From: DATGKG01 sp963851325
GTDB lineage: Bacteria > Desulfobacterota > Binatia > Binatales > Binataceae
Length of the DNA: 64,000 bases
NCBI GenBank assembly: GCA_963851325.1
Contig: CAWKOR010000001.1
Coordinates: 1,116,001 to 1,180,000, forward strand
Direction: 5' to 3'
Shown: positions 8,659 through 16,120 of the stretch, one piece after another
How the letters are laid out: each line of letters opens with the position of its first letter
How positions within the stretch are numbered: position 1 is the stretch's first letter
Translations under genes and position numbers: made by a program
The notes under the pieces: generated by a model
The model's database searches: none
What the model saw: the letters and a program-made list of their open reading frames with translations, nothing else
Told to the model about the DNA's origin: nothing

Positions 8659-8997
8659 TGTTCAACCGGATGCATAGGTTACACTTTGGACCGGATGCAT
8701 GGGTGACACTTTTTCCGTGTTGGCCCCGGCAATTCAGCTCGGTGCCCATCATCAAACCCGCATCTGCGTGGGACGATCGTCGGCGGACCGTCCACAAGTC
8801 CACAGGCGGGGATCCTTCGAAATCCCTGAGCCTGTGGACCCTGTGGGCGGTCCGCCGCCACCATGAGCTCGAACTTGCTCTCCAGTTGTCACGAACGCTT
8901 TTGCTGCCGCATTTTCATTTCCGCCAGCCCTTCATGCGGTTAACTCTGTTACCTATGCATCCGGTCTATTCTGTTACCTATCTATCCGGTCCATACC
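8659..8997. mobile_element. 339-bp transposase-less element with IS21-like repeated ends
   Basis: The left end carries two direct repeats of period 25 (ACCGGATGCATAGGTTACAC, then ACCGGATGCATGGGTGACAC). The right end, read on the minus strand, carries the same arrangement (ACCGGATAGATAGGTAACAG, then ACCGGATGCATAGGTAACAG). Terminal inverted repeats made of internally repeated blocks, with a four-base flanking duplication (CGCG at 8655-8658 and 8998-9001), fit the IS21 family. There is no istA or istB; the inside holds only a long hairpin. It is therefore a MITE-like derivative or an internally deleted copy. The family assignment is inference from the ends. Confidence 0.65.
8782..8856. repeat. 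Long hairpin inside the mobile element
   Basis: Arms of 26-27 bases (8782-8807 and 8830-8856; GGCGGACCGTCCACAAGTCC onward against GGCGGACCGCCCACAGGGTC onward on the other strand) pair with few mismatches around a 22-base loop. It occupies the middle of the transposase-less element. It could be a remnant of a terminator or regulatory hairpin of the parent transposon. Confidence 0.7.
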
Positions 8998-9009
8998 CGC
9001 GAACCGCCC
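8998..9009. repeat. REP-like palindromic unit B, right half
   Basis: CGCGAACCGCCC, perfectly complementary to 8647-8658. Removing the element and one CGCG copy restores a continuous palindrome of the kind seen intact at 9227-9257. Confidence 0.75.
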
Positions 9010-9226
9010 GCAGCGATATTCGTGATGGTGACTACGCCATGCGAGTGATTCGAGGCATCACAATCCACGTGTCCGAGCATTCCGGAATCGCATCGACAAT
9101 TCTGCCAACTTCGCTCAGGCGCATCTTCCCGACGACGATCTAACCCAACAGCGAAGCCTTGGGGTGAAGAATGCTGGAAGTCATTCTGTGACGCTCGCCG
9201 AGATTTCGGGTTGTCGATGAATCGTT
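9010..9226. other. Intergenic stretch without recognised gene
   Basis: About 220 bases between the split and intact REP-B units. Short open frames occur on both strands but none has a good start or recognisable product, and I see no tRNA or known RNA motif. It is probably part of the non-coding region that collected the repeats. Confidence 0.4.
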
Positions 9227-9257
9227 GCGGGCGGTTCGCGGGAACCGCCCCTACCAG
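9227..9257. repeat. REP-like palindromic unit B (intact)
   Basis: GGGCGGTTC (9229-9237) pairs with GAACCGCCC (9242-9250) around a GCGG loop, followed by CTACCAGG. The same family as the split copy at 8646-9009, here intact and inverted relative to the split copy's GGTAGGGG flank. Confidence 0.75.
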
Positions 9258-9331
9258 GATGGAAATCGGACCGCGTCTGTTACGTGGAAGAGGATGGGCC
9301 GCCGCGGCCAAGAGCACGCTCTGCTTTCCGA

Positions 9332-9369
9332 CTCCCCCTCCCTGAAGGGGAAGGGGTTGGGGGTTGGGT
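9332..9369. repeat. REP-like palindromic unit A (copy 2, inverted)
   Basis: CTCCCCCTCCCTGAAGGGGA and following bases; a G/C palindrome that matches the reverse complement of 8592-8632. It ends just upstream of the promoter of the next gene. Confidence 0.65.
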
Positions 9370-9383
9370 CGTCTCGATGCATC

Positions 9384-9412
9384 TGTACACCCAATGGTTA
9401 CAATGCTATACT
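9384..9412 (+). promoter_or_regulatory. Extended -10 sigma70-type promoter for the gene at 9533
   Basis: TGTACA (9384-9389), 17-base spacer, TATACT (9407-9412), with TG one base before the -10 (TGCTATACT). The predicted transcript starts near 9419 and has a leader of about 115 bases. This supports the downstream start at 9533 rather than an upstream extension of that frame. Confidence 0.55.
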
Positions 9413-9532
9413 TTCTGTTTCCCTGCGGGAGGTGCGTTTCCTAATGCCTCCCCGTCAAACCACTCTCGCTCAACTCCCCGATGCGTTTCGGCATGCGCGC
9501 CGGCCAAATGGCGCCCTGCGCGCAGAGACCCT

Positions 9533-10387
9533 ATGCATCAATCGAACGATTCCACCTCCGATTCACCCGCTAATGACTCATCCGCCAAACGTCCCGTAAC
9601 CGAGCGCCAGTTGGCCGCTAATCGCGCCAATGCCCAACGCTCCACCGGTCCACGCACCTCGCAAGGAAAAGCGCGCTCCGCGATGAATGCGTTGCGCCAC
9701 GGCATCCTCGCCAAGGCCGCATTCAACCTGCGGATTGAGGGCGAAGAACGGCGCGGGGAATTCGACGCGCTCCTGGCCGGCCTCGCACAGGAATACCAGC
9801 CGCGCACGATGACCGAAGTGATGGCGGTGCAGCAGCTCGCCGGATGCTACTGGCGGCTGGCGAAGGTATGGACTTTCGAGATGGAAGCGGCGTGGCGCGC
9901 CTGCCCCGTCCACAACATGGGCGCGACCGAACACGACGTGCTGTCGCGGCAGGGCTTTGGCCGTTACACCGAGAAGATTGTCGAACGCGAGCACGCGCTG
10001 TTTGAGGAGGCAGGACTGGGCGAGCCGAATCTGCCGCTAGGGCCGTCGGCGGCGACCATCATTCGCTATCAGGGCTCGATCAATACCATGATGACGCGAT
10101 GCCTCGCGCTGCTGGAGCAACGGCGGATGCAACGGGCGAAGGCGCAGGAGGCTTTCGAGGAAGTGGATTACATGGACGGAGCCACCGCGCCGGAGCGGAA
10201 GAAGGAGGACTCGGAGGCGCAGCCGGCGTCGCCCGCGAGAGATCGCGTGAAGGATGGCGCAATGCATAAACGAACCCAAAAAGCTGCGGCGGATGTGAAG
10301 GTTTCTTCGGAGAAGGAAGCCAATCCTGCATCGGAAGCGCCGGTCACCAGCGTCGATATCCATCCGGATCGCCCGGATTCGGCATAG
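9533..10387 (+). CDS. Conserved protein of the 'NRANAQRSTGPRT' family, function unknown
   Basis: 284 residues. The N-terminal block LAANRANAQRSTGPRT then GKARSAMNALRHGI belongs to a protein family that, from memory, occurs in multiple copies in many soil bacterial genomes without known function. The middle (about 70-190) is helical with WRLAKVWTFEMEAAWR; the last 60 residues are charged and low-complexity. The ATG at 9533 is chosen because the promoter at 9384-9412 would leave the longer frame untranscribed and because the family motif follows. A short frame at 9443-9599 with a GGGAGG upstream overlaps the start and could be a leader. The gene sits next to a repeat-rich region. The basic N-terminus suggests nucleic acid binding, but that is a guess. 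Confidence 0.7.
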   Translation: MHQSNDSTSDSPANDSSAKRPVTERQLAANRANAQRSTGPRTSQGKARSAMNALRHGILAKAAFNLRIEGEERRGEFDALLAGLAQEYQPRTMTEVMAVQQLAGCYWRLAKVWTFEMEAAWRACPVHNMGATEHDVLSRQGFGRYTEKIVEREHALFEEAGLGEPNLPLGPSAATIIRYQGSINTMMTRCLALLEQRRMQRAKAQEAFEEVDYMDGATAPERKKEDSEAQPASPARDRVKDGAMHKRTQKAAADVKVSSEKEANPASEAPVTSVDIHPDRPDSA

Positions 10388-10524
10388 ATTAGCGATCGCG
10401 TCGCTCTGGCGCGCCCTCTGATACCGACAAATCGCCACTTCGCAGCCCGGTTGAAAAATCCGGATGCTGGAGCTGCGCCCAATTCGCCACGCGCCCTCAA
10501 TGACTAGCGGAGCTTCTGAATCAC

Positions 10525-11226
10525 CTAGTACTCGTCGTGGCGATACACCCATTCCTGGGTATATTTCAGGCCCGCCTCGTCGCGGCCCTTCGGCAATAAA
10601 TCCAGAATGTGGTACGCGCCGTTGAGCATGTCGAGACCGCGCTCATAGGTCGAATAGGTGTGGAAGATGTTTCCCTCCGCATCCTTGTGAAACACGCTGA
10701 TACCAGGCCTTTCGCCGCCGGTGGTCTTACCCATCTTGTAGTTGTAGTAGCTCTCGCCTTTCGCGATTTCCTCGGGCGTCGGCGAGACCTGGTAGTCGAA
10801 ATTGAAATCGTTGCCCGATGACGAGACCCATTTGAAGCTCCAGCCCATCCGCTTGCGATAGGCTTGCAGCTTGTCCAGCGGCGCGCGGGAAATCGCCACC
10901 AGGTTCGCGTCACGATGGTTCAGGTGCACGATGATCGGGTTGTAGTTGTCGGCCCAGAACGAGCAGCTCTTGCAGCCGGCTGCCCAGCTCGGATCGAACA
11001 TGAAATGGTACACGATCAACTGGCTCTTGCCGTCGAAAAGATCGGCGAGGCTGACTTTGCCTTCGGGTCCGTCGAAGAGGTAGTCCTTCTCGACGCGCTC
11101 CCACGGAATCTCGCGACGCTGCCGGCTAAGCGCATCGCGCATCCGGGTGAATTCCTTTTCTTTCGCGAGAAAATCCTTACGCGCCTCAATCCATTGCTCG
11201 TGCGACACGACCCGATGCTTTTCCAT
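10525..11226 (-). CDS. DUF899 family thioredoxin-like protein
   Basis: 233 residues, recognised by the DUF899 pattern: WERVEKDYLFDGPEGKVSL, the thioredoxin-like strand LIVYHFMFDP followed by GCKSCSFWADN (C-x-x-C), AISRAPLDKLQAYRKRMGW and the end EWVYRHDEY. The family is described as predicted dithiol-disulfide oxidoreductases; substrate unknown. Two starts are possible (11238 and 11226). The bases of the first codons form GGAGG placed five bases before the ATG at 11226, so I chose that one. It is convergent with the upstream unknown gene; the 137 bases between them hold nothing recognisable. Confidence 0.9.
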   Translation of the reverse strand: MEKHRVVSHEQWIEARKDFLAKEKEFTRMRDALSRQRREIPWERVEKDYLFDGPEGKVSLADLFDGKSQLIVYHFMFDPSWAAGCKSCSFWADNYNPIIVHLNHRDANLVAISRAPLDKLQAYRKRMGWSFKWVSSSGNDFNFDYQVSPTPEEIAKGESYYNYKMGKTTGGERPGISVFHKDAEGNIFHTYSTYERGLDMLNGAYHILDLLPKGRDEAGLKYTQEWVYRHDEY

Positions 11227-11410
11227 CCCAGCCTCCATTGCGAATCATGTGTAACCCAGTGGTTTCAGAAAGGTCAAGGCCCCATGTTTAATGATGTTTA
11301 ACGATGTTTGCCGATGCTTCCCGCATGCTCGCGCAGCGACCCTACTGCGTTGACGACTTCGGGTGGCGTTCCTGTAGACTGGTTGGACCATCAGCTCGCG
11401 GGGGACGGTC

Positions 11411-11649
11411 GTGGTTCCTCTTCGTTACAGTGTTCGCAGCGTCGGTCAGCGGATGACTTCGTCGGCGATGACCACTATCAGCGTCGCGATGGTGGTCGCC
11501 GTATTCACGATTCTGCTCGGCTTCGTCGACGGATGCGCCGCACCGTGACGCTCGCCGGCGAGCACAACCATTGGGTAATCCTCGAGCGCGGTGTGCTGGT
11601 CGAAAGCGGGTACATCAGCCACGAGAGCTACGACATCTTAGATCTTTAA
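11411..11649 (+). pseudogene. Broken N-terminal fragment of a MacB/FtsX-type ABC permease
   Basis: From the GTG at 11411 (GGGGGA upstream) the frame reads VPLRYSVRSVGQRM, then the hydrophobic ISVAMVVAVFTILLGFVDG, the classic start of this permease family with its first membrane segment. It then stops at 11546. In the next frame, from about 11533, the sequence continues exactly where the family would: MRRTVTLAGEHNHWVILERG then YISHESYDIL, ending at 11649. Loss of one base near 11532 joins the two parts. Only about 79 codons of some 400 remain, and the glycosylase gene begins five bases later. This is a relic, or a sequencing error plus a real truncation. Confidence 0.75.
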
Positions 11650-11653
11650 TACC

Positions 11654-12265
11654 GTGATCGCACGCAAACTCCCGCGCGAGTTCTATGCGCAACCGGTGCT
11701 GACGGTCGCCCGCCAGTGCATCGGGAAGATTCTCGTGCATCGCACCGAAGAGGGCGAGGCCGCCGGACGCATCGTCGAAGCCGAGGCGTATCGCGGTCCC
11801 TTGGATCTCGCGGCGCATAGCCGGCGCGGACTCCATAGCAAGCGGACCGCGGCGATGTTCGGTCCTCCCGGGCATGCATACATATATCTTTTGTATGGCA
11901 TCAGTTGGGCGATGAACATTGTGGTCGCATCGGAGGGAAAGCCGCATGCGGTTTTGATTCGCGCACTCGAGCCGGTGCGCGGCATCGAGCTGATGGCGCG
12001 GCGTCGCGGCAAGCCCGTGACCTCGCGCGAGCTGAGCAACGGTCCCGGCAAATTGACCAGCGCGCTCGCGATCACCGGCGCCGATTACGGCCGCGATCTT
12101 TGTGGCGAGGAGTTATTCCTCGAAGAGAGCGACGATGACATTCCGCGCGGCAGGATCGGCCGATCCTCGCGCATCAATGTCGACTACGCCGGCGAATGGG
12201 CTACCCTGCCCTGGCGCTTCTATGAGAAAGGCAACCGCTACGTGTCGGTCGCCCCACGCGACTGA
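11654..12265 (+). CDS. DNA-3-methyladenine glycosylase (AAG/Mpg family)
   Basis: Base-excision repair enzyme that removes alkylated purines such as 3-methyladenine from DNA. 203 residues with the family landmarks RIVEAEAYRG (catalytic Glu), KRTAAMFGPPGHAYIYLLYG, HAVLIRALEPVRG, LSNGPGKLTSAL and SSRINVDYA near the end. The start is GTG at 11654; length is normal. It lies immediately downstream of the permease relic and upstream of a dispersed repeat. No partner repair gene is adjacent. Confidence 0.93.
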   Translation: MIARKLPREFYAQPVLTVARQCIGKILVHRTEEGEAAGRIVEAEAYRGPLDLAAHSRRGLHSKRTAAMFGPPGHAYIYLLYGISWAMNIVVASEGKPHAVLIRALEPVRGIELMARRRGKPVTSRELSNGPGKLTSALAITGADYGRDLCGEELFLEESDDDIPRGRIGRSSRINVDYAGEWATLPWRFYEKGNRYVSVAPRD

Positions 12266-12363
12266 GGGAGGTAGGTGCTTCCCTTGCCGGTGGGTTTGAG
12301 AAATACTGAATGTCAGCGCAGTTGGGGTGAGAGACGCGAATCGAGATGAAGCGCAAATCGCAG

Positions 12364-12444
12364 AAACAAACCCACTGAGCCGGGAACCCATCGCAGAACC
12401 GGATGCGGATTCGTCACGGTCCAAATTCGCAAAACGAAGCCAAA
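12364..12444 (-). repeat. Degenerate dispersed repeat related to the 169-bp tandem unit
   Basis: On the minus strand TTTGGCTTCGTTT (12444-12432) and GTGGGTTTGTTT (12375-12364) are identical to two blocks of the tandem unit at 51460-51850, in the same order; the spacing is 69 bases here and 44 in the unit. The surrounding intergenic stretch (12266-12483) holds no gene. Confidence 0.5.
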
Positions 12445-12483
12445 TAACCCGTGCCAATGCTAGATTTTCGCTAATTATTCGCC

Positions 12484-12822
12484 CTACAGTTTGAGGCATT
12501 TCGGCGTCGGAAGGTAGACCCAGCATCGCAGTAACCCATCGGATGTGACCACCTCGATCTCCTCGCGAGTGTAGAGGTGCGGGACCTCCTCGTAGGCGTC
12601 GAGGCATCGCCAATCTTCCGGCGTCAGGTTCAGCATGATGGCGCCGGCGGTCTCGGCGTCGGCGGCGTGTACGATGTAGAAGTACCTCGCGCGACGCCGC
12701 TCGAAACCCGGCAGTCGCGCCTCGATGACCTCGACTTGATGCCCGAGGATCGCTTCCCGCTTCGCCGCGTCGAGGAGCGAGCCGTATACAAACAGCGCGT
12801 TGCGCGCGAGGATCGTAGTCAT
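12484..12822 (-). CDS. Gamma-glutamylcyclotransferase-like (AIG2) family protein
   Basis: 112 residues with the GGCT fold signature ALFVYGSLLDA at the N-terminus, ARLPGFERRRARYFY, and LDAYEEVPHLYTREEIEV, which carries the expected acidic active-site residue; the end is WVYLPTP. Such proteins cleave gamma-glutamyl amides or glutathione-like peptides to release 5-oxoproline; the exact substrate cannot be told. I chose the ATG at 12822 because it sits right before the fold; the frame is open to 12879. It is divergent from mlaE with about 60 bases between. Confidence 0.85.
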   Translation of the reverse strand: MTTILARNALFVYGSLLDAAKREAILGHQVEVIEARLPGFERRRARYFYIVHAADAETAGAIMLNLTPEDWRCLDAYEEVPHLYTREEIEVVTSDGLLRCWVYLPTPKCLKL

Positions 12823-12884
12823 CGATCGATGGGGTCCTGTATTGCCGCGGCTGACTCGCTGGCCTAGGCTTTGCCGCAAGACTG

Positions 12885-13640
12885 ATGCTGGAAAGACTAT
12901 ACCTGTTTCTCGATCAGTTGGGCCAAATCGGAATCCTTACCCGCGATTTTTTCAGGTATCTCTCGCGCCCGCCATTCGAGTGGCGCGCACTCATCGAGCA
13001 ACTTGACAACGTCGGATATCGCTCGCTCAACGTGGTGAATCTCACCGCGATTTTTTCGGGGATGGTGCTGGCGTTGCAGATGGGCCAGTTCCTCGAGAAG
13101 TTCGGCGCCAAGATCTACGTCAGCCGCATCATGGGACTCTCGCTGCTGCGGGAGATGGGCCCGGTGCTCGCCGCGCTGATGATCGCGGCGCGGGTCGGCG
13201 CGGGCTTCAGCGCGGAACTCGGCACCATGAAAGTGACCGAACAGATCGATGCGATGCGGGCGCTCGGCACCAGCCCAATCAAAAAGCTGGTAGTGCCGCG
13301 GGTGCTCGCGACGATCATAATGATGCCGATCCTGGCGGCGCTCGCCGATGCGATCGGGCTCTTCGGCGGATGGGTGATTTCGGTAACGCAACTCGGCGTC
13401 AGCGGCAACTACTTCTACAACTCGCTGATCCAGCATGTGGAGCTGGGTGACTTCACCAGCGGACTCGGCAAGTCGATCTTTTTCGGCTATCTGATTGGGA
13501 TCATCACATGCTTCAAGGGGCTGACGGCGAGCGGCGGCGCTGACGGCGTGGGACGCGCGACCACCTCGGCGGTGGTGGCCGCATCGATCAGCGTGCTGAT
13601 TTCGGATTTCTTTCTGACCAAAATGTTTCTCGCGATCTGA
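12885..13640 (+). CDS. mlaE: MlaE-type ABC transporter permease
   Basis: Inner-membrane permease of the Mla phospholipid transport complex between inner and outer membranes. 251 residues with the family's long central sequence: VNLTAIFSGMVLALQMGQFL, REMGPVLAALMIAARVGAGFSAELGTM-like EQ loop, and MRALGTSPIKKLVVPRVLA, followed by several membrane segments. It is the first gene of an operon with mlaF (stop and start overlap as TGATG) and mlaD. A BamE-like lipoprotein gene follows the operon. Symbol given by family; MlaB and MlaC are not seen in the window. Confidence 0.95.
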   Translation: MLERLYLFLDQLGQIGILTRDFFRYLSRPPFEWRALIEQLDNVGYRSLNVVNLTAIFSGMVLALQMGQFLEKFGAKIYVSRIMGLSLLREMGPVLAALMIAARVGAGFSAELGTMKVTEQIDAMRALGTSPIKKLVVPRVLATIIMMPILAALADAIGLFGGWVISVTQLGVSGNYFYNSLIQHVELGDFTSGLGKSIFFGYLIGIITCFKGLTASGGADGVGRATTSAVVAASISVLISDFFLTKMFLAI

Positions 13641-14401
13641 TGGCACCCGACCACAATCATCGCCGGCGCCCTTTCATTTCGCTGCGCGGCATCGAAAAGA
13701 GTTACGCTGACAAGCGCGTGCTGCGCGGCGTCGACCTCGAAGTGATGGAAGCTGAAACCCTCGTGGTTCTAGGCGGAAGTGGCGAGGGCAAGAGCGTGCT
13801 GCTGCGCCACATCAATGGCCTGGAGCGTCCCGACGCCGGCGAAGTATGGGTGGACGGCAAAGCGCTCAACGCGCTCTCGGAGGACGCGCTGTTTCCGATT
13901 CGGCGCGACGTCGCGATGGTGTTCCAGCTCGGCGCACTGTTCGATTCGCTCACCGTGTTCGGCAACGTCAGCTATCCGATCCGCGAGCATGGCGAGCGCG
14001 ACGAGTCGCGGATTCGCAGGCGCGTCCACGAGGTACTGCAGATGGTGGAGCTCAACGGAGATGTCGAGAAGCTGTATCCCGCCGAGCTTTCAGGCGGCAT
14101 GAAGAAGCGCGTCGCGCTCGCCCGCGCCCTCGCGCTCGAGCCCAAGGCGGTCCTCTATGATGAGCCGACGACGGGACTCGACCCGATCGTCACGCACAAG
14201 ATCAACCAGATGATTCGCAACCTTCAGACCCGACTCGGGTTTACCTCGGTGGTGGTCACCCACGACCTCAAGAATGCGCTGATGGTGGGGGATCGTTTCG
14301 CATTGCTCGACCAGGGGCGGATTCGCTTCAGCGGGACCGCCGACGAGGTCCGCTCGACCGATGACGAACTGATGCGGGAATTCGTCGCGACGGCCTTGTA
14401 G
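13640..14401 (+). CDS. mlaF: MlaF-type ABC transporter ATP-binding protein
   Basis: Cytoplasmic ATPase of the Mla complex, 253 residues. Walker A is GGSGEGKSVLLRHI (about residue 46), Q-loop AMVFQLGALFDSLTV, ABC signature LSGGMKKRVALARAL, Walker B AVLYDEPTTGLDP, and the switch histidine in VVVTHDL. The G-S-G-E-G-K-S form with E is typical of the MlaF subgroup. The start codon overlaps the mlaE stop by one base, indicating translational coupling; mlaD follows after 26 bases. Confidence 0.96.
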   Translation: MAPDHNHRRRPFISLRGIEKSYADKRVLRGVDLEVMEAETLVVLGGSGEGKSVLLRHINGLERPDAGEVWVDGKALNALSEDALFPIRRDVAMVFQLGALFDSLTVFGNVSYPIREHGERDESRIRRRVHEVLQMVELNGDVEKLYPAELSGGMKKRVALARALALEPKAVLYDEPTTGLDPIVTHKINQMIRNLQTRLGFTSVVVTHDLKNALMVGDRFALLDQGRIRFSGTADEVRSTDDELMREFVATAL

Positions 14402-14427
14402 AATGAGATCGAGGCGAGCAGGCTATC

Positions 14428-15561
14428 GTGGCTAAATCGAGCGTTGCGACGATCCGGGTGGGAGCCGTGATCGCGGGCGGACTGGGGATCATCGCGTTCG
14501 CGATTTTCTCGATCGGCCACGGCTCGCGCATCCTGCGACGCACCGCCACCATCGAAAGTCACTTCCATCGCATCAATGGGTTGCAGGCCGGCGCTCCGGT
14601 CGCGTTGGCAGGCGTGAATATCGGTGGCGTCAAGTCGATTGGCTTCCCCGCCGATCCGCATGCCGACTACGTCATCGTCAGAATGTGGATCGATGACACC
14701 GCGCTGGCGCGGGTGCGTTCCGACTCGGTCGCGCAGATCGACACGATGGGGCTGCTCGGAGACAAGTACATCGAAATCACCGGCGGCAGTCCGCAGTCGG
14801 CGTCGCTGGCGTCCAATGAGATTCTCGCGGCGCAGGACCCGGTCGACCTCCAGGCCCTGCTGCAGAAGCCAGGCGCGAGCGAGATGATCGACAACGTCAT
14901 CGAGATCTCGCAATCGCTACGGTCGATTCTAGATTCCATCGACAAGGGCCACGGCATCCTGGCGGAACTCGTCAAGGGCGACCCCAAACGGGAGCAGCCG
15001 CCGCTGACGCTGGCCGACTTGCGCACCACCTTCGACAATATGAACAAGCTCGCAGTTCAGATGAACGCGATGCTGGATAAGGTGAATCGAGGCCGCGGTC
15101 TGGCGGGCGCGATGCTTTCCGACGCGACCGACGGAAAGAAGCTGCTCGACAAGGTCGAGAGCGCCGCGACGTCGATGAAGGATACCGCGCTCAAGATGAG
15201 CCTGCTGGTGGACCGCTTCAACAAGGGCAACGGCGCGGTGCAACGACTGCTGAGCGATCAGCATTATGCCAACCAACTGCTCGCGAACATGCAAACCTCG
15301 CTGGCCGACATGAAGGACATCCTGCGCAAAATCGACGACGGCCAGGGATCGGTCGGGCTGGCGGTGAATGATCCATCGCTGTACTACGATGCGAAGAACT
15401 TCCTGGGCGGAAACAGTGGTGCGGGCTGGGGGGTGAGGATGCTCAACGGGATCTACCGCCTGACGCATCCGTTTAAAGGAGCCTCGACAGCCGAGCCGAT
15501 CGCGGCGTCACCGATGGGCGCGGCCAATCCGTCGGCGCCGCAACCCTCGCCTTCGCCCTGA
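14428..15561 (+). CDS. mlaD: MlaD/MCE domain substrate-binding protein
   Basis: 377 residues. One N-terminal membrane anchor (about 10-30, VGAVIAGGLGIIAFAIFSIG), then the MCE domain (about 40-120) with NGLQAGAPVALAGVNIGGVKSI and MGLLGDKYIEITGG, then a long helical region with repeated NKGNGAVQ-like and DDGQGSVGL motifs, and a proline-rich end. This is the periplasmic lipid-binding ring subunit. The start is GTG at 14428. It is longer than E. coli MlaD (about 180) because of the helical tail, as in many MCE proteins. Third gene of mlaEFD. Confidence 0.92.
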   Translation: MAKSSVATIRVGAVIAGGLGIIAFAIFSIGHGSRILRRTATIESHFHRINGLQAGAPVALAGVNIGGVKSIGFPADPHADYVIVRMWIDDTALARVRSDSVAQIDTMGLLGDKYIEITGGSPQSASLASNEILAAQDPVDLQALLQKPGASEMIDNVIEISQSLRSILDSIDKGHGILAELVKGDPKREQPPLTLADLRTTFDNMNKLAVQMNAMLDKVNRGRGLAGAMLSDATDGKKLLDKVESAATSMKDTALKMSLLVDRFNKGNGAVQRLLSDQHYANQLLANMQTSLADMKDILRKIDDGQGSVGLAVNDPSLYYDAKNFLGGNSGAGWGVRMLNGIYRLTHPFKGASTAEPIAASPMGAANPSAPQPSPSP

Positions 15562-15655
15562 TGCCAAATGATAGGGGCGCGCCGAAAAACGAGCCGTTGC
15601 CGCATTTGACGCAAGTGTGTTAGCACCGCAAGATTCAACCGGAGACATAATCGAC

Positions 15656-16120
15656 ATGAGAACCCTGAAACGATGCTGGTGGCTAGGCGCGTTGGCCATT
15701 GTGATAGCTGGATGCGCGGCGCAAAACGGCGGAGGCTCGTTGCAAACCGGTATGAGCGTCGATCAGGCCGTGGAGGCGATGGGCCAACCGGATCTCAAGG
15801 ACAGCGTACCCGACCCGGATCATACCGGCGCGACAATGCTTCGTTATACCTGGCTGACACCGGGCGAGGCCGCGATCTTCGGGCCCAATATGCGAATAGC
15901 GAGTATCGTCAACGTCGGTTCAAGTCCCTCGACCCTGACGGAAACCGCACAACAGCAACAAATCAAGCCATCATTCGATCCGATCCAGACTCCCTTCGAC
16001 TACGCCTTCTATCCATTCCGGGCGGCGGCGGTCGTCATTTTCACCGGCCTGAACTGCCTTGGCGGGAACGGATGCCATTCGCCTACGCTGCCTCCGGTAA
16101 TCCCGGGCGGAGTTTCGTAA
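15656..16120 (+). CDS. Putative lipoprotein with BamE/SmpA-like domain
   Basis: 154 residues. An N-terminal signal ending in a lipobox (VIAGC, lipid-bearing Cys at residue 20) predicts an outer- or inner-membrane lipoprotein. The segment GMSVDQAVEAMGQPDLK followed by LRYTWL resembles the SmpA/OmlA (BamE-like) fold, in which G-M-x-x-x-Q-V and a G-x-P turn are typical. The C-terminus contains a hydrophobic stretch (FRAAAVVIFTGLNCLGG) and is rich in proline. It lies 94 bases after mlaD, so a role beside the Mla system is possible but not shown. The ATG at 15656 is chosen for the signal peptide. Confidence 0.7.
   Translation: MRTLKRCWWLGALAIVIAGCAAQNGGGSLQTGMSVDQAVEAMGQPDLKDSVPDPDHTGATMLRYTWLTPGEAAIFGPNMRIASIVNVGSSPSTLTETAQQQQIKPSFDPIQTPFDYAFYPFRAAAVVIFTGLNCLGGNGCHSPTLPPVIPGGVS

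Noticed and set aside
11308..11410. N-terminal part of a 113-codon frame
   Set aside because: Only the C-terminal 38 codons look like the permease; the first part is out of frame with the real start at 11411.
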